From Aphrophora alni (lineage: Eukaryota; Arthropoda; Insecta; Hemiptera; Aphrophoridae): a stretch of DNA of 64,000 nt. The notes under the pieces were generated by a model, which did not search any database, had not been told where the DNA came from, and worked only from the letters and a program-made list of their open reading frames with translations. The stretch's first letter is position 1; the number at the start of each line of letters is the position of its first letter. The DNA lies in assembly GCA_963513935.1 (NCBI GenBank), contig OY740769.1, forward strand, positions 107,425,762-107,489,761. Direction: 5' to 3'. This document shows, in pieces, positions 30,491 to 41,442 of this stretch. Position numbers and translations under genes: made by a program.

Positions 30491-31424
30491 CAGACCCTCC
30501 CCCCCCCCCATAAGGAGTTGTAAGCCGTTTTCATTCCTATGTGGTATGATATCTGGTCCGGTTTTGTTTGATTTATTGGTTTCCAAGTTATAACAATATT
30601 TTGTCTGCGTGAGTAATACACAAACCAGAATTTTCAACATATTTTATTAATTTTCTTAAAATTTACACCGACAATATTGAAAATAGACAAGAGTCAAAGT
30701 TGGTGTATGTTTTTTATTTTAATTGCAACTGAAAGTGATAATGAAATCAGTGCAGTAGTTAATGAGTATTAACTATTTTTGCTGTTGAAAATAGGAATTC
30801 GAGAATATTCAACATTTTCTTAAAATTTTCAGTGACAAAATATTTTTGTCAATGAAAAAGTTAGTATATAATTTAAACATTCATTGGAATTGAAAACGTT
30901 TTTAACATTTGTGCAGTAGTTCCCAGGATTTATAAAATTTTAACTAGCAATTAAGAGGAAATCCAATTGTCCATTATATTTTTGATGTTTTGACGACAGG
31001 ATACATTTTATCAATAAGAAAAAAACCTATTAAAATGGTTTATTATTGTCATTGTATTATATATTTCATTCTATATAATTATTTAATAAAAGAGAATATG
31101 CAATGTTTATATTTGTAAAGTGAGAATAGAATTTACAATACTTCACTGCTTGCCATGTGTTAACCGTAAACTGAACTGTTCTCCACTTATGCAATTCGAG
31201 CTCACATTACATGAATAAAAAATATCTCTAAATTTATAAAACATAATGTCTATCTAAAACTCAAGATCTGATTGTCAAGTGGTTTTCTTTGTTACATACT
31301 AAGTTATCTGGTTAGGTTTTATTCTATGTTTGATTAAAATGAGTTCAGTTAGTTGGTTATTAATTAATTTTTGTTAGTTAAAAGTTAAGTATTATTTGGA
31401 GGTATGCACAAAAGTTTATGCAAT
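30491..31424. other. No gene seen
   Basis: AT-rich intergenic sequence without recognised exons. Confidence 0.55.
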
Positions 31425-31432
31425 GTGCGGCC

Positions 31433-31904
31433 GGTAATTCTGTGCAATTACTTGGTCAACCCCAAACTTTTTCATATTTTACTACGGTCATAAGGATGTT
31501 CTCAGAAAGCAAGAAACATATAATTCAAGGCCCGCAAGGCCATCGTACAGGTTGCCGAGCGATAAGAAGGTTCAAAGGCCACGCGATAACAGTGGCTTGA
31601 GGGAGACGCGCGGAATGCCTATAATGACAGGTTTGAAGGCCTATAATAACAGGTTTGGCCAGGTATATAGCTACCTGGCCAAACCTGTCATTATATATAA
31701 TTATATAACGGTACTGTCACAACTGGCCTTCCGCGCATCTCCCGCAAGCCACTGTTATCGCGTGAACTTTGAACCTTCTTATCGCTCTGTACGATGGCCT
31801 TGCGGGCCTTGAATTATATGTTTCTTGCTTTCTGAGAACATCCTTATGACCGTAGTAAAATATGAAAAAGTTTGGGGTTGACCAAGTAATTGCACAGAAT
31901 TACC
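31433..31904. mobile_element. Foldback DNA element (472 bp) with perfect 8-bp target duplication
   Basis: The element begins GGTAATTCTGTGCAATTAC and ends with the exact reverse complement. The two halves are near-identical inverted arms of roughly 240 bases meeting at CCAGGTATATAGCTACCTGG (31667-31686). It is flanked by GTGCGGCC at 31425-31432 and 31905-31912. The left arm has an extra 7-9 bases near 31551 and a small internal duplication (GGCCTATAATGACAGG / GGCCTATAATAACAGG). An 8-base duplication fits hAT, P or Merlin-like transposition, but the termini do not match the hAT CAG start, so the superfamily is open. It encodes no protein. Confidence 0.88.
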
Positions 31905-32075
31905 GTGCGGCCTTCAAATAACACAAAAAGAAATTAGTAAGCCTAATTCTATAAACACAAATAACTTTAAAAACATATTTCAATATCTAAAAAGAAGTCA
32001 CTGAATTATTAGTTAGTAGGCACTTAATTTGATGAACTTAAATATTATTTATAATCCAGAAATTGACGAGTAATA

Positions 32076-32292
32076 TTAAGAAGATAAAAAATAATGATTA
32101 GCTTGTATAGAGAGATATTGTTTAATGACTTCTTGACATTCGCTGTATTCTTTCCAAGGCCTTTTTACAGCTTTGTGTAAGAGCAAGAGATGACCATAAA
32201 GAAATTTTAACTTGTTTTCCATTTTTCCTTCAACTACATCACTTAAAACCTTCTTGAATTTTTCTGATGATTCTTCAACTTTTTTCTGTAAA
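32076..32292 (-). CDS. SMYD4-like protein, last exon (C-terminal helical region)
   Basis: On the - strand the exon starts after the acceptor TTTATAG and runs to a TAA. It encodes S-LQKKVEESSEKFKKVLSD, then GKMENKLKFLYGHLLLLHKA, VKRPWKEYSECQEVIKQYLS and IQANHYFLSS. The single base that completes the split codon matches the phase left by the exon at 43886. SMYD-family proteins end in a TPR-like helical domain, and the RPWKEYxxCQE-type motif is typical of the end of SMYD4. The 11.6-kb intron between this exon and the previous one is filled with transposons. Confidence 0.85.
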
Positions 32293-33018
32293 CTATAAAT
32301 CAAATAGTAAATTTATATTAGAGTAACAAAATATTACAAACTTATTTTAAAATTATAAAACTGAGATTTGAAAATGTCATCAGTACTATAAGTCTCAAGA
32401 CAAAATTTCATAAGAACAGTGAATAGTTGTAAACTGCCAATGAAAACAAAAAATACGTTACTATATCAAAAAATATATATATATATTTTCTCTTAAAGAT
32501 GAGTTTTACCTATGTTGCTTGGGGGATAAGAAAACTAAAAACATTTACGAAAACATGTTAGAACTAATAATTTAATTTTACAAAGAATTAATTGAATATG
32601 CCAAAAAAAGTAGGACTAACATGGCCTATTGCAAATTAGAACTAAAAGAGAATAATAATTTTACTAGAAGATGATACATCGTTATATTGATATAAAAATG
32701 CCTAACTAATAGGAAATATTGATACAAATGTTACAACTTAGTTTTAGTGTGGTAATAATCAAAACAATCTTCAGGGGGCCGTGGAGGTTGGTTTGTATAG
32801 GTCTTCCATACGTAGAACGTTTCTTGACAAAGTCCTTTTTTTGTATAAAAATGCAACATGCTCATTTTTTATCCCTTTTCTTGATAAAATGTTATAAAAA
32901 TACACACTTCTTATAATTTTTAATAATCTTATCAACCCACTTTATGTACCAAATTTTATATTAACTTACTCTCTATTTATTTTGAATAATAATCAGAGAC
33001 AAGTTTATATTTACAATA

Positions 33019-33724
33019 CAGGGTTATCATAAAAGAATGGTGGGGTTTTGAACATGATTTAAATAGAAACAGAATTACTTACAGCTGATGTTGTTTATTT
33101 ATCTAAATCGTCGTCTGACAGTTTTTTTACATAACTAATAAATTTCTACATGTGTGTCATTAGTCGCTCGGCAAATGTCCAATCGATAATCAAGTTCTGC
33201 CCAAACGTTAGTTAACATGTCTTTGTTAACATTGTATGTAGATTTTCAGATCCCCATATGCGTGAATTGTGTCTGTTAACAGACCCATTGATATGGAATG
33301 TAGCTTCGTCTGAAAAAATTATATCATCTAAAAATGACTGGTTTTCATCAATCTTGTTCAACATTTCAACAGCGAAATTAAAACGTTTTACACCATCATC
33401 AGGTTTCAATTCCTGCAATAGCTGGATTTTATATGTGTGTAATTTCAGTCTTTTGTGTAAAACTTTGTGAATTGTTGTTTTTGGAATACCTAACTCAAGG
33501 CTTCGTCGAGGTATTGACTTCTTAGGACTTCTGATTGCAGAATATCTAATATGTTCAAATTATTTCATCTGATACACTTGGCCTGCCAGATGAATTCTGC
33601 TTTTGAACTGATCCAGTTTCTTCAAATTGTTTGAACGAACGTCGTATGTTATTTTCATGTGGTGAATCTTTTCTGTATTCTGTATGAATTAATGAAACCC
33701 CACCATTCTTTTATGATGACCCTG
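33019..33724 (-). mobile_element. Tc1/mariner-like element with internal deletion (706 bp)
   Basis: The termini CAGGGTTATCATAAAAG and its inverse form 30-base inverted repeats (33019-33048, 33695-33724) with one mismatch, flanked by TA on both sides (33017-33018, 33725-33726). The - strand encodes, in broken frames, SFKQFEETGSVQ and SSGRPSVSDEI, SIPRRSLELGIPKTTIHKVL, then an open stretch with GVKRFNFAVEMLNKIDENQ, FLDDIIFSDEATFHINGSVN and RIWGSENLH, and finally LTNVWAELDYRLDICRATND. The first catalytic Asp (FSDEATFH) is present, but the rest of the DDE domain is deleted. It is a non-autonomous derivative of a family related to the relic at 9809-11110. Confidence 0.9.
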
Positions 33725-34204
33725 TATTTTGTTAATTTATAATCATACACAATATTAAAATTACAAATTATCTCTTGTATTCAGATCTCTTTGTCATCGG
33801 GATGACAATGGGTGAAATTATTTCAATATACTGGCTTATAGTTTAATTAAATTATTACATGCCTCATACTTTAAAAACATTTAACTTATCTATTAAAAAT
33901 CTATGTTACAAAATTTCAAATTATATTGTCCTTATTTAGTTCCAATTTCCTTTGTGCCATATATAGGTTTGTCCTTTTACAAATTTAATATAAATTATGA
34001 TTAAAAACTTTTTGTATTTCTTCCAAAAGATATAATGAAAATTTTGAGTCTTAACTATTTTCTTCTTAAATGTTTTGAAATTTAGGTAATCTTAATTATA
34101 ATATGTCATGATACTTATAAATGTCAGTATACGTAATACAGTACACTTAGTTTCGGTTCAAGTCTATTCTTAATATGTACAATACTTATCAAAGCTCTTG
34201 TTTC

Positions 34205-34208
<4 letters not shown>

Positions 34209-34284
<76 letters not shown>
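34209..34284. repeat. (AT)n microsatellite
   Basis: About 74 bases of alternating AT. Confidence 0.95.
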
Positions 34285-34287
<3 letters not shown>

Positions 34288-35099
34288 TCAATTTTCACTT
34301 CATAAGTTTCACTGGATTTATTTTTATTTTCCAACATAAAATGTAAATTTTATTTTATTACAGGAGCTAAATTAAAAAATGATTTGGTAGGTATGAGAGC
34401 ATGAATGGAAATCATCTTTTTCTTTGTTGTAAAATTTTGGCTTACAAATTTTATTTCTTTTTCCTCCTCTTATATCCCTTTTTTTAAATGTATTATATAA
34501 TTCAAATAGTTTGAATTGCCGCCAACAATATTTAATTTCTTCTAGAATCATCTGTTCCTCAACCTTATTTAGTTATCATTGGTTAGCTATTTGTGCAACT
34601 AACAAGATGGATGCCGCTCCATTCTATTTACATCGTTACCTACATTTCCCTACACTTTACCAAAAGATGACTATTCAAATAATTCTATTTATTTGAATTT
34701 TTACTATGCTTATTCAAAAGAGTTTAAATAATTATTTCTATCCTCTATTTATGAACTTCCTATAATTGACTGCGTAATGAAAATATAGCCTTTCCTATTG
34801 AAGTAAGATTATAACTCGTGTATATCTTACGTGGTTAGATTTAATATGGCCTAAACTTAATAATCATTATTATGATAATTTTTTTTACTTCTCTAAAATT
34901 AATTTATTCACTATTATTTTATTGTTGTGTATTTTAGTTATATGAGTTGTTTCTTATCCCAAGTGTATATTTACCATCCTAAATCTAAAGTGTTAATAAT
35001 ACATTTTTGTGGTTATGTTTGTTAAGTAACTGAATATGAATAATAATATGCAAATAAACGAAATATAATAAATAACTAATTCAAACACTGCATCTTAAT

Positions 35100-36640
35100 A
35101 GCTAGTAGGTCAGAAATTTGTTACAATGTCTACAAAAACAACATTTCCTCTGGAGTCCCTGAGCTGGGTTTCCAGAGCTGAGTCCTGTTTTTCTTGTTTT
35201 GGGATTTCTCTCCATTCTTTCCACAACAAAGTTGCAAACAATGCTCTTTCTTAACTGTAAGTGTGACACAGGTTTCTTCAAAATGTTGTAACTGTTCTGC
35301 TTTATATTTATAAATATGAGTTTACTATTGAAACTTTAAGGTACCACTTCTTTGTTCTTCTTATAAATTGATATGAAGAGATGAAATGGTCGCTTTTATC
35401 TATGCCACCCATGTGTTTGATGTAATCCTGTATCACGTTGGGCTTGACTATAATTTCGCTACTTACTAGGGACATAAGTCATCTCATTTTTGTCTCCCTT
35501 GCTTTTTGTAATCAGGATATTTATCCATATGTTTATTTCTCTAAGATGTAATATTCCCTTGTACTTCATATAAAATGTCTCTTTTTTTTCAATTTTTTCA
35601 AATTTTATTTCAACACTGGTAGTAGATCAGTTTAGTTTGTCTTACCGTACCATTTAGGTAATAATTTAATTTCAACAGCTCTAATGCCAGTTCATGACTT
35701 CTATAATATAGGTCTATTATATACATGTAATCCCTATGATTAATTATCTGTTTTTCATTATCGCTGATTTACTCAAAAAACTGCAAAGTTTAGCTATGAG
35801 TAAAGGTGAATTGGGAATCAAAACTTCTTTTCCAAAATATGGTATAAAACTAAAAATAGAACCATTCTCAGAATCGGAAACTACAAATGTTTTTATTCCG
35901 ACTTTTGAAGGTTTTAACGGAATATAAATATGAAAACCAACTTTTCCCTTGAAGGAAATTGAAGTCATCAGGAGTGTACACATTGCTTTGATATGGTCAA
36001 GAATAGGACTAACGAGGATATTCATAGGCGTAACAGCATGTTGAATATCGTTATGGTTAAAGTGTAGGTTCCAAAATATGTTGTGAAAATCATGTTGGGG
36101 GAAAAATATTAGAAAAAAGGAATTCAGTTTTCCCAGTTAGAACTACAATAAAAATCAATAGTTGGTAGAGGAATTAGTATCATGTTTTAATAGTACCTAA
36201 TAAAGCTACCAAGTCTGTGCCATCTAGATCACTCCAGTGTCTCAAACAAGCATTAGAATATGCAATTTTATTTTTTCTCATATTATCAAACATATTAATT
36301 TATTGGCAAACACGAGTAACTTCCCTTAAATCATCATTGAAAAACAACGAGAAGTATTCTACTCGCTTTGTTTCTGCATCAAAACCAGAAGGCTAATTTT
36401 GACACGGTGTACATTGTAAATAGGTATTTTACTACATGGTCCAAGATCACCGTTAGTCACATTTCTCCATATATTGTCAACTTGTGGCAAAATATTAGGC
36501 CCAGGCATTTCTGCAGTATTCTAAGTACTCGGGTGTGTCACATCGTCAGAATCTTTGTTGTATTGTTCCGTTTTTTTTAGATTCATGATCATTTTCACTT
36601 ATGTTATGCATAAGTATGTTTCTTCATCACTACTCAAATG
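35100..36640 (-). pseudogene. piggyBac transposase relic B
   Basis: Read on the - strand from 36640 down, pieces follow piggyBac order: GFDAETKRVEYFSLFFNDDL and INMFDNMRKNKIAYSNACLR with HWSDLDGTDLVALLG (36390-36190), then SISFKGKVGFHIYIPLKPSK with VGIKTFVVSDSENGSIFSF and IPYFGKEVLIP (35960-35790), then KPNVIQDYIKHMGGIDKSDH with FISSYQFIRRTKKWYLKV (35450-35340). These match the N-terminal region, the first catalytic block (KPxKxGxKxFxxxDS) and the DYNxxMGGxDxxDQ-like third block. Stops and gaps are frequent. It differs clearly from relics A and C, so it belongs to a separate piggyBac family. Confidence 0.8.
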
Positions 36641-36789
36641 TCATCACTGAACACACTTGTAAATATTGTGTTTAGTTATTCCATCTACAAATTCATAAAA
36701 ATCCGGTTCTTCAGTCCGGTGATACGTAATGAAATAGTAATATATTTCAGAAAAAGTTTGAAAGTAGAATAGAAAATATTATTACAAGT

Positions 36790-36955
36790 TAGAAGTTATA
36801 TACAGTTAGATAAAAATAAAATACAATTCCAAATATATACAGTTAGACATGTTTTAATATAAAACTAACGAAAGTTTGTCAGCGTTTTTGTTTTGTAAGA
36901 TTGGAAATAAAATTTTTCAAATTCAGATATATACAGTTAGACACTTATACACTGA
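36790..36955. repeat. Short spaced repeats of ATATACAGTTAGA
   Basis: The 13-mer ATATACAGTTAGA occurs three times, near 36798, 36835 and 36931, in an AT-rich stretch. The spacing is irregular (about 37 and 96 bases). Confidence 0.6.
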
Positions 36956-37000
36956 ATAACAAACTATTGAAACAATGTAGGGTTGAATATGAGCAGAGTG

Positions 37001-37263
37001 TAGACTAGAATGAAATGTGGACAGCCCTGAGTGGTGGATACCTTGTGAATGCCGTATGCAGGGAGGAGGGTCTTTTGATCAAAGAAAATGTTTTGATGTT
37101 TGCCAACATTGCAAGTAGCCTCAAAACATACAGGAGGCATTTGAAGATAACAAAACTCGCACTTTTCTATACAGTAACGTTTATTTCATAAGCTACTTTT
37201 TATAAAATGAGGCATTACATAATTTTGCTTGTTATCTGGTCAATAACGGTTTCTCAATCATAC
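37001..37263. repeat. Left 263-bp direct repeat flanking the non-LTR element
   Basis: Starts TAGACTAGAATGAAATGTGG and ends GTTTCTCAATCATAC. It is identical in length to 41466-41728, with one visible mismatch (GATGTTTG against GAGGTTTG). It carries no recognised coding sequence. Confidence 0.95.
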
Positions 37264-37466
37264 TTAATTCCCACTATCCCCACAATCTGTGGACCCAATC
37301 CAAGGTGGAACAGCATATGCCGAAGGATGCGTGTCTAAGGGGGAGCTTAGACTCTAGTATGCGGACTCCGGATACCAGGCGACCTCCGGTTTCAATTTAG
37401 CCTTACCACATATGCGGGCTCTGTGTGGTGGACCTTTTAGAACCCTGCATTACTCGTGGGATCTCT

Positions 37467-37745
37467 ATGAAGAACCCCAAAAATAATTCTATACAAACAA
37501 CGGCAGGGTACCAGCCACCAGCTGGAAGCTCAGCCGCAAACCCAGGATCAGTAGCGGCCCCAGAGCATGCGGGACTGATCCAAAATCAAGAAAAACCAAC
37601 ACCTCCTGACTCCGGACGGGGGCCCGCCAATGAGCAGGGCTCGAAGTCTGGGGATATGGAGGTGGAAAAAGGCGCATGTAGGACTCTGGCAAGTCTCTCT
37701 TGTCTTCTTGTCAGGAAAAGACAATGCTCAGGGTCCTACAGGTAA
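37467..37745 (+). CDS. ORF1 remnant of the non-LTR element (92 codons)
   Basis: From an ATG at 37467 the frame encodes a Pro/Ser/Ala-rich low-complexity protein (YQPPAGSSAANPGSVAAPEH, then QEKPTPPDSGRGPANEQGSK) and ends at 37745, overlapping ORF2. ORF1 proteins of this LINE group are usually several hundred residues with CCHC zinc knuckles; neither the length nor the knuckles are present. Either the middle of ORF1 is deleted in this copy or the family has a reduced ORF1. Confidence 0.55.
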   Translation: MKNPKNNSIQTTAGYQPPAGSSAANPGSVAAPEHAGLIQNQEKPTPPDSGRGPANEQGSKSGDMEVEKGACRTLASLSCLLVRKRQCSGSYR

Positions 37746-40015
37746 ACCTTCATCATAGTAAGGCGGCTTCGGCCTCCTTCTGTCAGACCTTCATTAGGTC
37801 TAACATCGACCTGGCTCTGGTCCAGGAGCCCTGGCTCCACCGAGGCCGGATTGCCGGACTAGGCGATGCAAAAGGTAGGCTTATATACTGCAATAATATT
37901 AATAATAACCGTACCTGTATACTTGTAAGGTCAGGTTTGCAATGCTTGCCCCTAATGGATTTCTGTTCTAGAGACATCACCACGGTGATGATTTACTGGC
38001 GCAATGGGAAGGAAAAGGATGGTCCAATTTTTAGCTCCGTCTACCTACCCTATGACGTCAGAACTCCTCCTCCATCTAGGGATCTGGAACTCCTGGTGGA
38101 GTCAACTACTGTCAGGCGGCAGCAGCTTCTGGTGGGATGTGATGCTAACGCTCATCATCGCCTAGGCTGGGGCAGCACTGATACTAATACAAGGGGTGAG
38201 TCATTATTTGATTTTCTCTTGTCTAATAACTTACAAATTGTTAATGTAGGAAATACACCGACCTTCTCTAATAAAATCAGGAGCGAGGTTATAGACATTA
38301 CTTTTTGTACAGAAAATATTGCAAAACTGATTGGGAACTGGCATGTTTCAACAGAAGCCTCCCTCTCAGATCACAAATATATAATGTTTCATCTAGAGGC
38401 ATCAACCATCCAATCTCTCTTTCGAGACCCGAGGACGACAGACTGGGGGTCCTATTCAGACCAACTGTCGACGGTACTTGGGTCCATGCAAGGAGACATT
38501 GCAACATTTCCGGATGTAGACAGGGTGGCGTCCTCGCTTCGGGATGCCATCATGGACTGCTATCAGGATAACTGTCCTCTGCGGACGAGATCAGGTAGAC
38601 CTAACACAAGATGGTGGTCACAGGATCTCGGTCGCATGAGGAAACAAATAAGAAGGCTTTTCAATGCCTCTAAGCGGAGCGGTGAGTGGAGGGAGTATCA
38701 TTTAGCTCTCACCACATACAGCAAAGCTATCAAAAAAGCCAAGCTTGATTCCTGGAAGGCATTCACCCAAAAAGTGAATAGTCTGAAGGAGGCAGCAAGA
38801 CTGCAACAAGTTATGGCTTCTAAACCTTACAATCCTGTAGGCACCTTGCGGAAACCAACAGGAGAGTATACCAAAACAGCGGAAGAGACGCTCAAGTTAC
38901 TACTTGAAACTCACTTCCCTGGTTGCACAAGTAGTGATAATATGGACGGCGGTCTAAGTCTAGCTGGGGACAGCTCTTTGCCAAGGGCATCTCGGGCAGA
39001 CTGGAAGATAGCCAGAAAAATTGTCACTATTTCTAAATTAAAATGGGCAATAAACAAATTTAGCCCGTTTAAATCACCAGGCGGAGACGGAATCTATCCT
39101 GCACTTTTGCAGGAAGGACCTGACGCCTTGATCCAACTGATCTGCAAGCTTTCCAGAGCCAGCGTAGCATACGGCTACATTCCGCAGGCATGGAGGGTCA
39201 GCAGAGTTACGTTTATTCCCAAGCGTGGCAAAGCAAGTTATTGTGATGCCAAAGCTTATCGACCTATCAGCCTATCCTCGTTTCTGTTGAAAACATTGGA
39301 GAGGTTGGTTGAGAGACACATTAGGGAAGGGGTGCTCTTAGGGACACCTCTTCATCGCAATCAACATGCCTACCAACCTGGTAAATCCTGTGAGTCTGCT
39401 CTACATAATCTTGTGGGCAGGATCGAGGACACACTGGAAAGGAAGGAAATAGCACTGTGCGCCTTCTTGGACATAGAAGGTGCATTTGACAATACTTTAT
39501 TTGGATCAATAGTGCGCAGACTGAAAGAGCGAGAGGTGAACCCGGCTGTAACAAGATGGGTTCATTCAATGCTAACAAGCAGACGCATTCAAAGCTCCCT
39601 GCTTGGTAATTCGCTGGAGGTCGCTGCCACAAGAGGTTGCCCACAGGGAGGTGTTCTATCACCTCTATTGTGGAGCATGGTGGTGGATGATCTCCTTACG
39701 GAAATTAGCCAAACAGGAACATACATCCAAGGCTATGCAGATGACATAGCAATCTTGGTCATTGGAAAAAGTGACTACACTGTCTCGGATATCATGAATA
39801 GGAATCTGAGACAGGTGAAGTTGTGGTGCGCAAGGGAAGGCCTCAACGTCAACCCAAGCAAAACCACCATAGTTCCCTTCACTAGGAGGAGAAACTTAAC
39901 AGCCCTGGATAGGATATCCATGGACAACACAAGGATAAATATGTCCATGTCGGCAAAATATCTTGGAATAACCCTTGATCAAAAGCTGAATGGAACGTAC
40001 ATCTGGACAATTTAA
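37724..40015 (+). CDS. ORF2 of the non-LTR element, 5' part: endonuclease and reverse transcriptase
   Basis: The ATG at 37724 opens onto LRVLQVNLHHSKAAS, the usual start of the AP-type endonuclease; an upstream TTG at 37700 is in frame but less likely. The endonuclease shows LALVQEPW, LLVGCDANAHHRLGWGS, EVIDITFC and SDHKYI (38366). The reverse transcriptase shows YRPISLSSFLLKTLERLVER, HAYQPGKSCESAL, CAFLDIEGAFDNT with the catalytic Asp, GCPQGGVLSPLLW, and the catalytic GYADD at 39731-39745. The frame ends at 40015 after a one-base loss near 39988 (KLN-GTYIWTI then stop); the -1 frame continues into the next entry without a break. Confidence 0.93.
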   Translation: MLRVLQVNLHHSKAASASFCQTFIRSNIDLALVQEPWLHRGRIAGLGDAKGRLIYCNNINNNRTCILVRSGLQCLPLMDFCSRDITTVMIYWRNGKEKDGPIFSSVYLPYDVRTPPPSRDLELLVESTTVRRQQLLVGCDANAHHRLGWGSTDTNTRGESLFDFLLSNNLQIVNVGNTPTFSNKIRSEVIDITFCTENIAKLIGNWHVSTEASLSDHKYIMFHLEASTIQSLFRDPRTTDWGSYSDQLSTVLGSMQGDIATFPDVDRVASSLRDAIMDCYQDNCPLRTRSGRPNTRWWSQDLGRMRKQIRRLFNASKRSGEWREYHLALTTYSKAIKKAKLDSWKAFTQKVNSLKEAARLQQVMASKPYNPVGTLRKPTGEYTKTAEETLKLLLETHFPGCTSSDNMDGGLSLAGDSSLPRASRADWKIARKIVTISKLKWAINKFSPFKSPGGDGIYPALLQEGPDALIQLICKLSRASVAYGYIPQAWRVSRVTFIPKRGKASYCDAKAYRPISLSSFLLKTLERLVERHIREGVLLGTPLHRNQHAYQPGKSCESALHNLVGRIEDTLERKEIALCAFLDIEGAFDNTLFGSIVRRLKEREVNPAVTRWVHSMLTSRRIQSSLLGNSLEVAATRGCPQGGVLSPLLWSMVVDDLLTEISQTGTYIQGYADDIAILVIGKSDYTVSDIMNRNLRQVKLWCAREGLNVNPSKTTIVPFTRRRNLTALDRISMDNTRINMSMSAKYLGITLDQKLNGTYIWTI

Positions 40016-40038
40016 TACATAAGGCGAAATGGGCGCTA

Positions 40039-41358
40039 ATGACAGCCAGACGCTTTATTGGTACTACCTGGGGACTTAAGCCTCACATAGCCCTTTGGCT
40101 ATATGAAGCAGTGATTAGACCCCAAATTACATACGGAGCGGTGGTCTGGTGGAAGAAGTCATGCCAAACCACTGCAGGAAGCAAACTAACAAGCCTGCAA
40201 AGACTTGCATGCTTGTGCATAACTGGAGCTTTCAGAAGCAGCCCAACAGCTGCTCTGGAAGTTCTTCTCGGACTCCCGCCTCTTGACATTTACATAATGT
40301 CAGAGGCAAGGAAATCCGCCTATAGACTGACGTGTGTTAATGAGTGGCGGAAGGGCTTGCCTGGAGCAGGACACTCTGACATAGTTGACACCGTACTTAA
40401 AAACTCGGTGCTAGACATGGCGCCAGACGCAATGCAAACTGAGTATGTCTTCAACAGACCCTTCACGGTAACCTTAGGTAACCGGGAAGACTGGGAAGGA
40501 AACAACAAACCAGGTTCTTCCAGAGGGACTCTCGTCTGGTACACGGATGGGTCACTTATGGAAGGAAACTCAGGTTATGGAGTATACAGCTCATCACCAA
40601 GGACTAACATTAGTGTGAGTCTTGGGACGCACTGTACGGTATTTCAAGCAGAGATACTAGCTATCACTGCTTGTGCCCATTTGGGTTTGTCAAAAGGCCT
40701 TCGAGACAGACAAATCCTCATTCTTTCTGACAGTCAAGCAGCACTTAAAGCGCTAGACTCAGTATTAATCACTTCGAAATTGGTGAAGGACTGCCTCTCA
40801 ACACTAATGAAACTCTCCACAAGGAACATGGTGGAATTAAGATGGGTGCCAGGTCATCGTGGCATCCAAGGTAATGAGATGGCAGATACCCTTGCTAAGA
40901 AAGGAGCATCCACACCCTTCATGGGGCCAGAACCAATGTGCTGTATCAGCCGCAACATGGCTAAAAGCGCAGTTAATAACTGGGCCAAGGAAGAGCTACG
41001 CCAGAGATGGCATAGGACTCCAGGGCTCACACAGAGTAAACAGCTAATCAACGGACCTAGTAACAACCTTACGAAGTCATTGATCAAGTTAGACAGGCTA
41101 CAGCTTAAAAGAGCAGTAGGACTTATCACTGGACATGGCCAGTTCAGGAAACATCTTGCAACAGTGGGAGTCTTTGAAGGCGACCAAAGCTGTCGGCTCT
41201 GCCTGCAGGCCGTGGAATCAGCAAGGCACATCATATTTGATTGTGGGATGCTGGAGCGCAGAAGGAGGGAGCTCTTTGGTATCCTGCAACCAGGAGAGGA
41301 AGAGGACACGTACTTGGTAGAGAAAATCCTGAAGCTCGTTCGAGGAACAGGGTTCTAA
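40039..41358 (+). CDS. ORF2 of the non-LTR element, 3' part: RNase H and Cys-His motif
   Basis: Continuation of ORF2 after the frameshift; similarity of LDNLIHKAKWAL just upstream of the ATG at 40039 shows that the real protein starts earlier. It carries the RT thumb (LYEAVIRPQITYGAVVWW), then RNase H with YTDGSLMEGNSGYGVYSS (first Asp), AEILAITACAHL (Glu), ILILSDSQAALKAL (Asp) and RWVPGHRGIQGNEMADTLAK (His, Asn, Asp). A C-terminal motif C-x2-C-x8-H-x4-C (CRLCLQAVESARHIIFDC) follows. All four RNase H acidic positions are present. ORF2 ends in LVRGTGF at 41358. Confidence 0.92.
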   Translation: MTARRFIGTTWGLKPHIALWLYEAVIRPQITYGAVVWWKKSCQTTAGSKLTSLQRLACLCITGAFRSSPTAALEVLLGLPPLDIYIMSEARKSAYRLTCVNEWRKGLPGAGHSDIVDTVLKNSVLDMAPDAMQTEYVFNRPFTVTLGNREDWEGNNKPGSSRGTLVWYTDGSLMEGNSGYGVYSSSPRTNISVSLGTHCTVFQAEILAITACAHLGLSKGLRDRQILILSDSQAALKALDSVLITSKLVKDCLSTLMKLSTRNMVELRWVPGHRGIQGNEMADTLAKKGASTPFMGPEPMCCISRNMAKSAVNNWAKEELRQRWHRTPGLTQSKQLINGPSNNLTKSLIKLDRLQLKRAVGLITGHGQFRKHLATVGVFEGDQSCRLCLQAVESARHIIFDCGMLERRRRELFGILQPGEEEDTYLVEKILKLVRGTGF

Positions 41359-41442
41359 TCCATCAGGAACGGCACATAGGGGGCACAATAAGCCGATGGT
41401 TGACGTGCAGGGAGACCTTCTCGAAGAGGGTCTCCACCCCAT

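Noticed and set aside
37489..37692. Open frame on the - strand opposite ORF1 of the non-LTR element
   Set aside because: Antisense of the GC-richer ORF1 remnant; no motif.
40854..41309. 151-codon open frame on the - strand
   Set aside because: Antisense of the RNase H and Cys-His region of ORF2; no independent motif.
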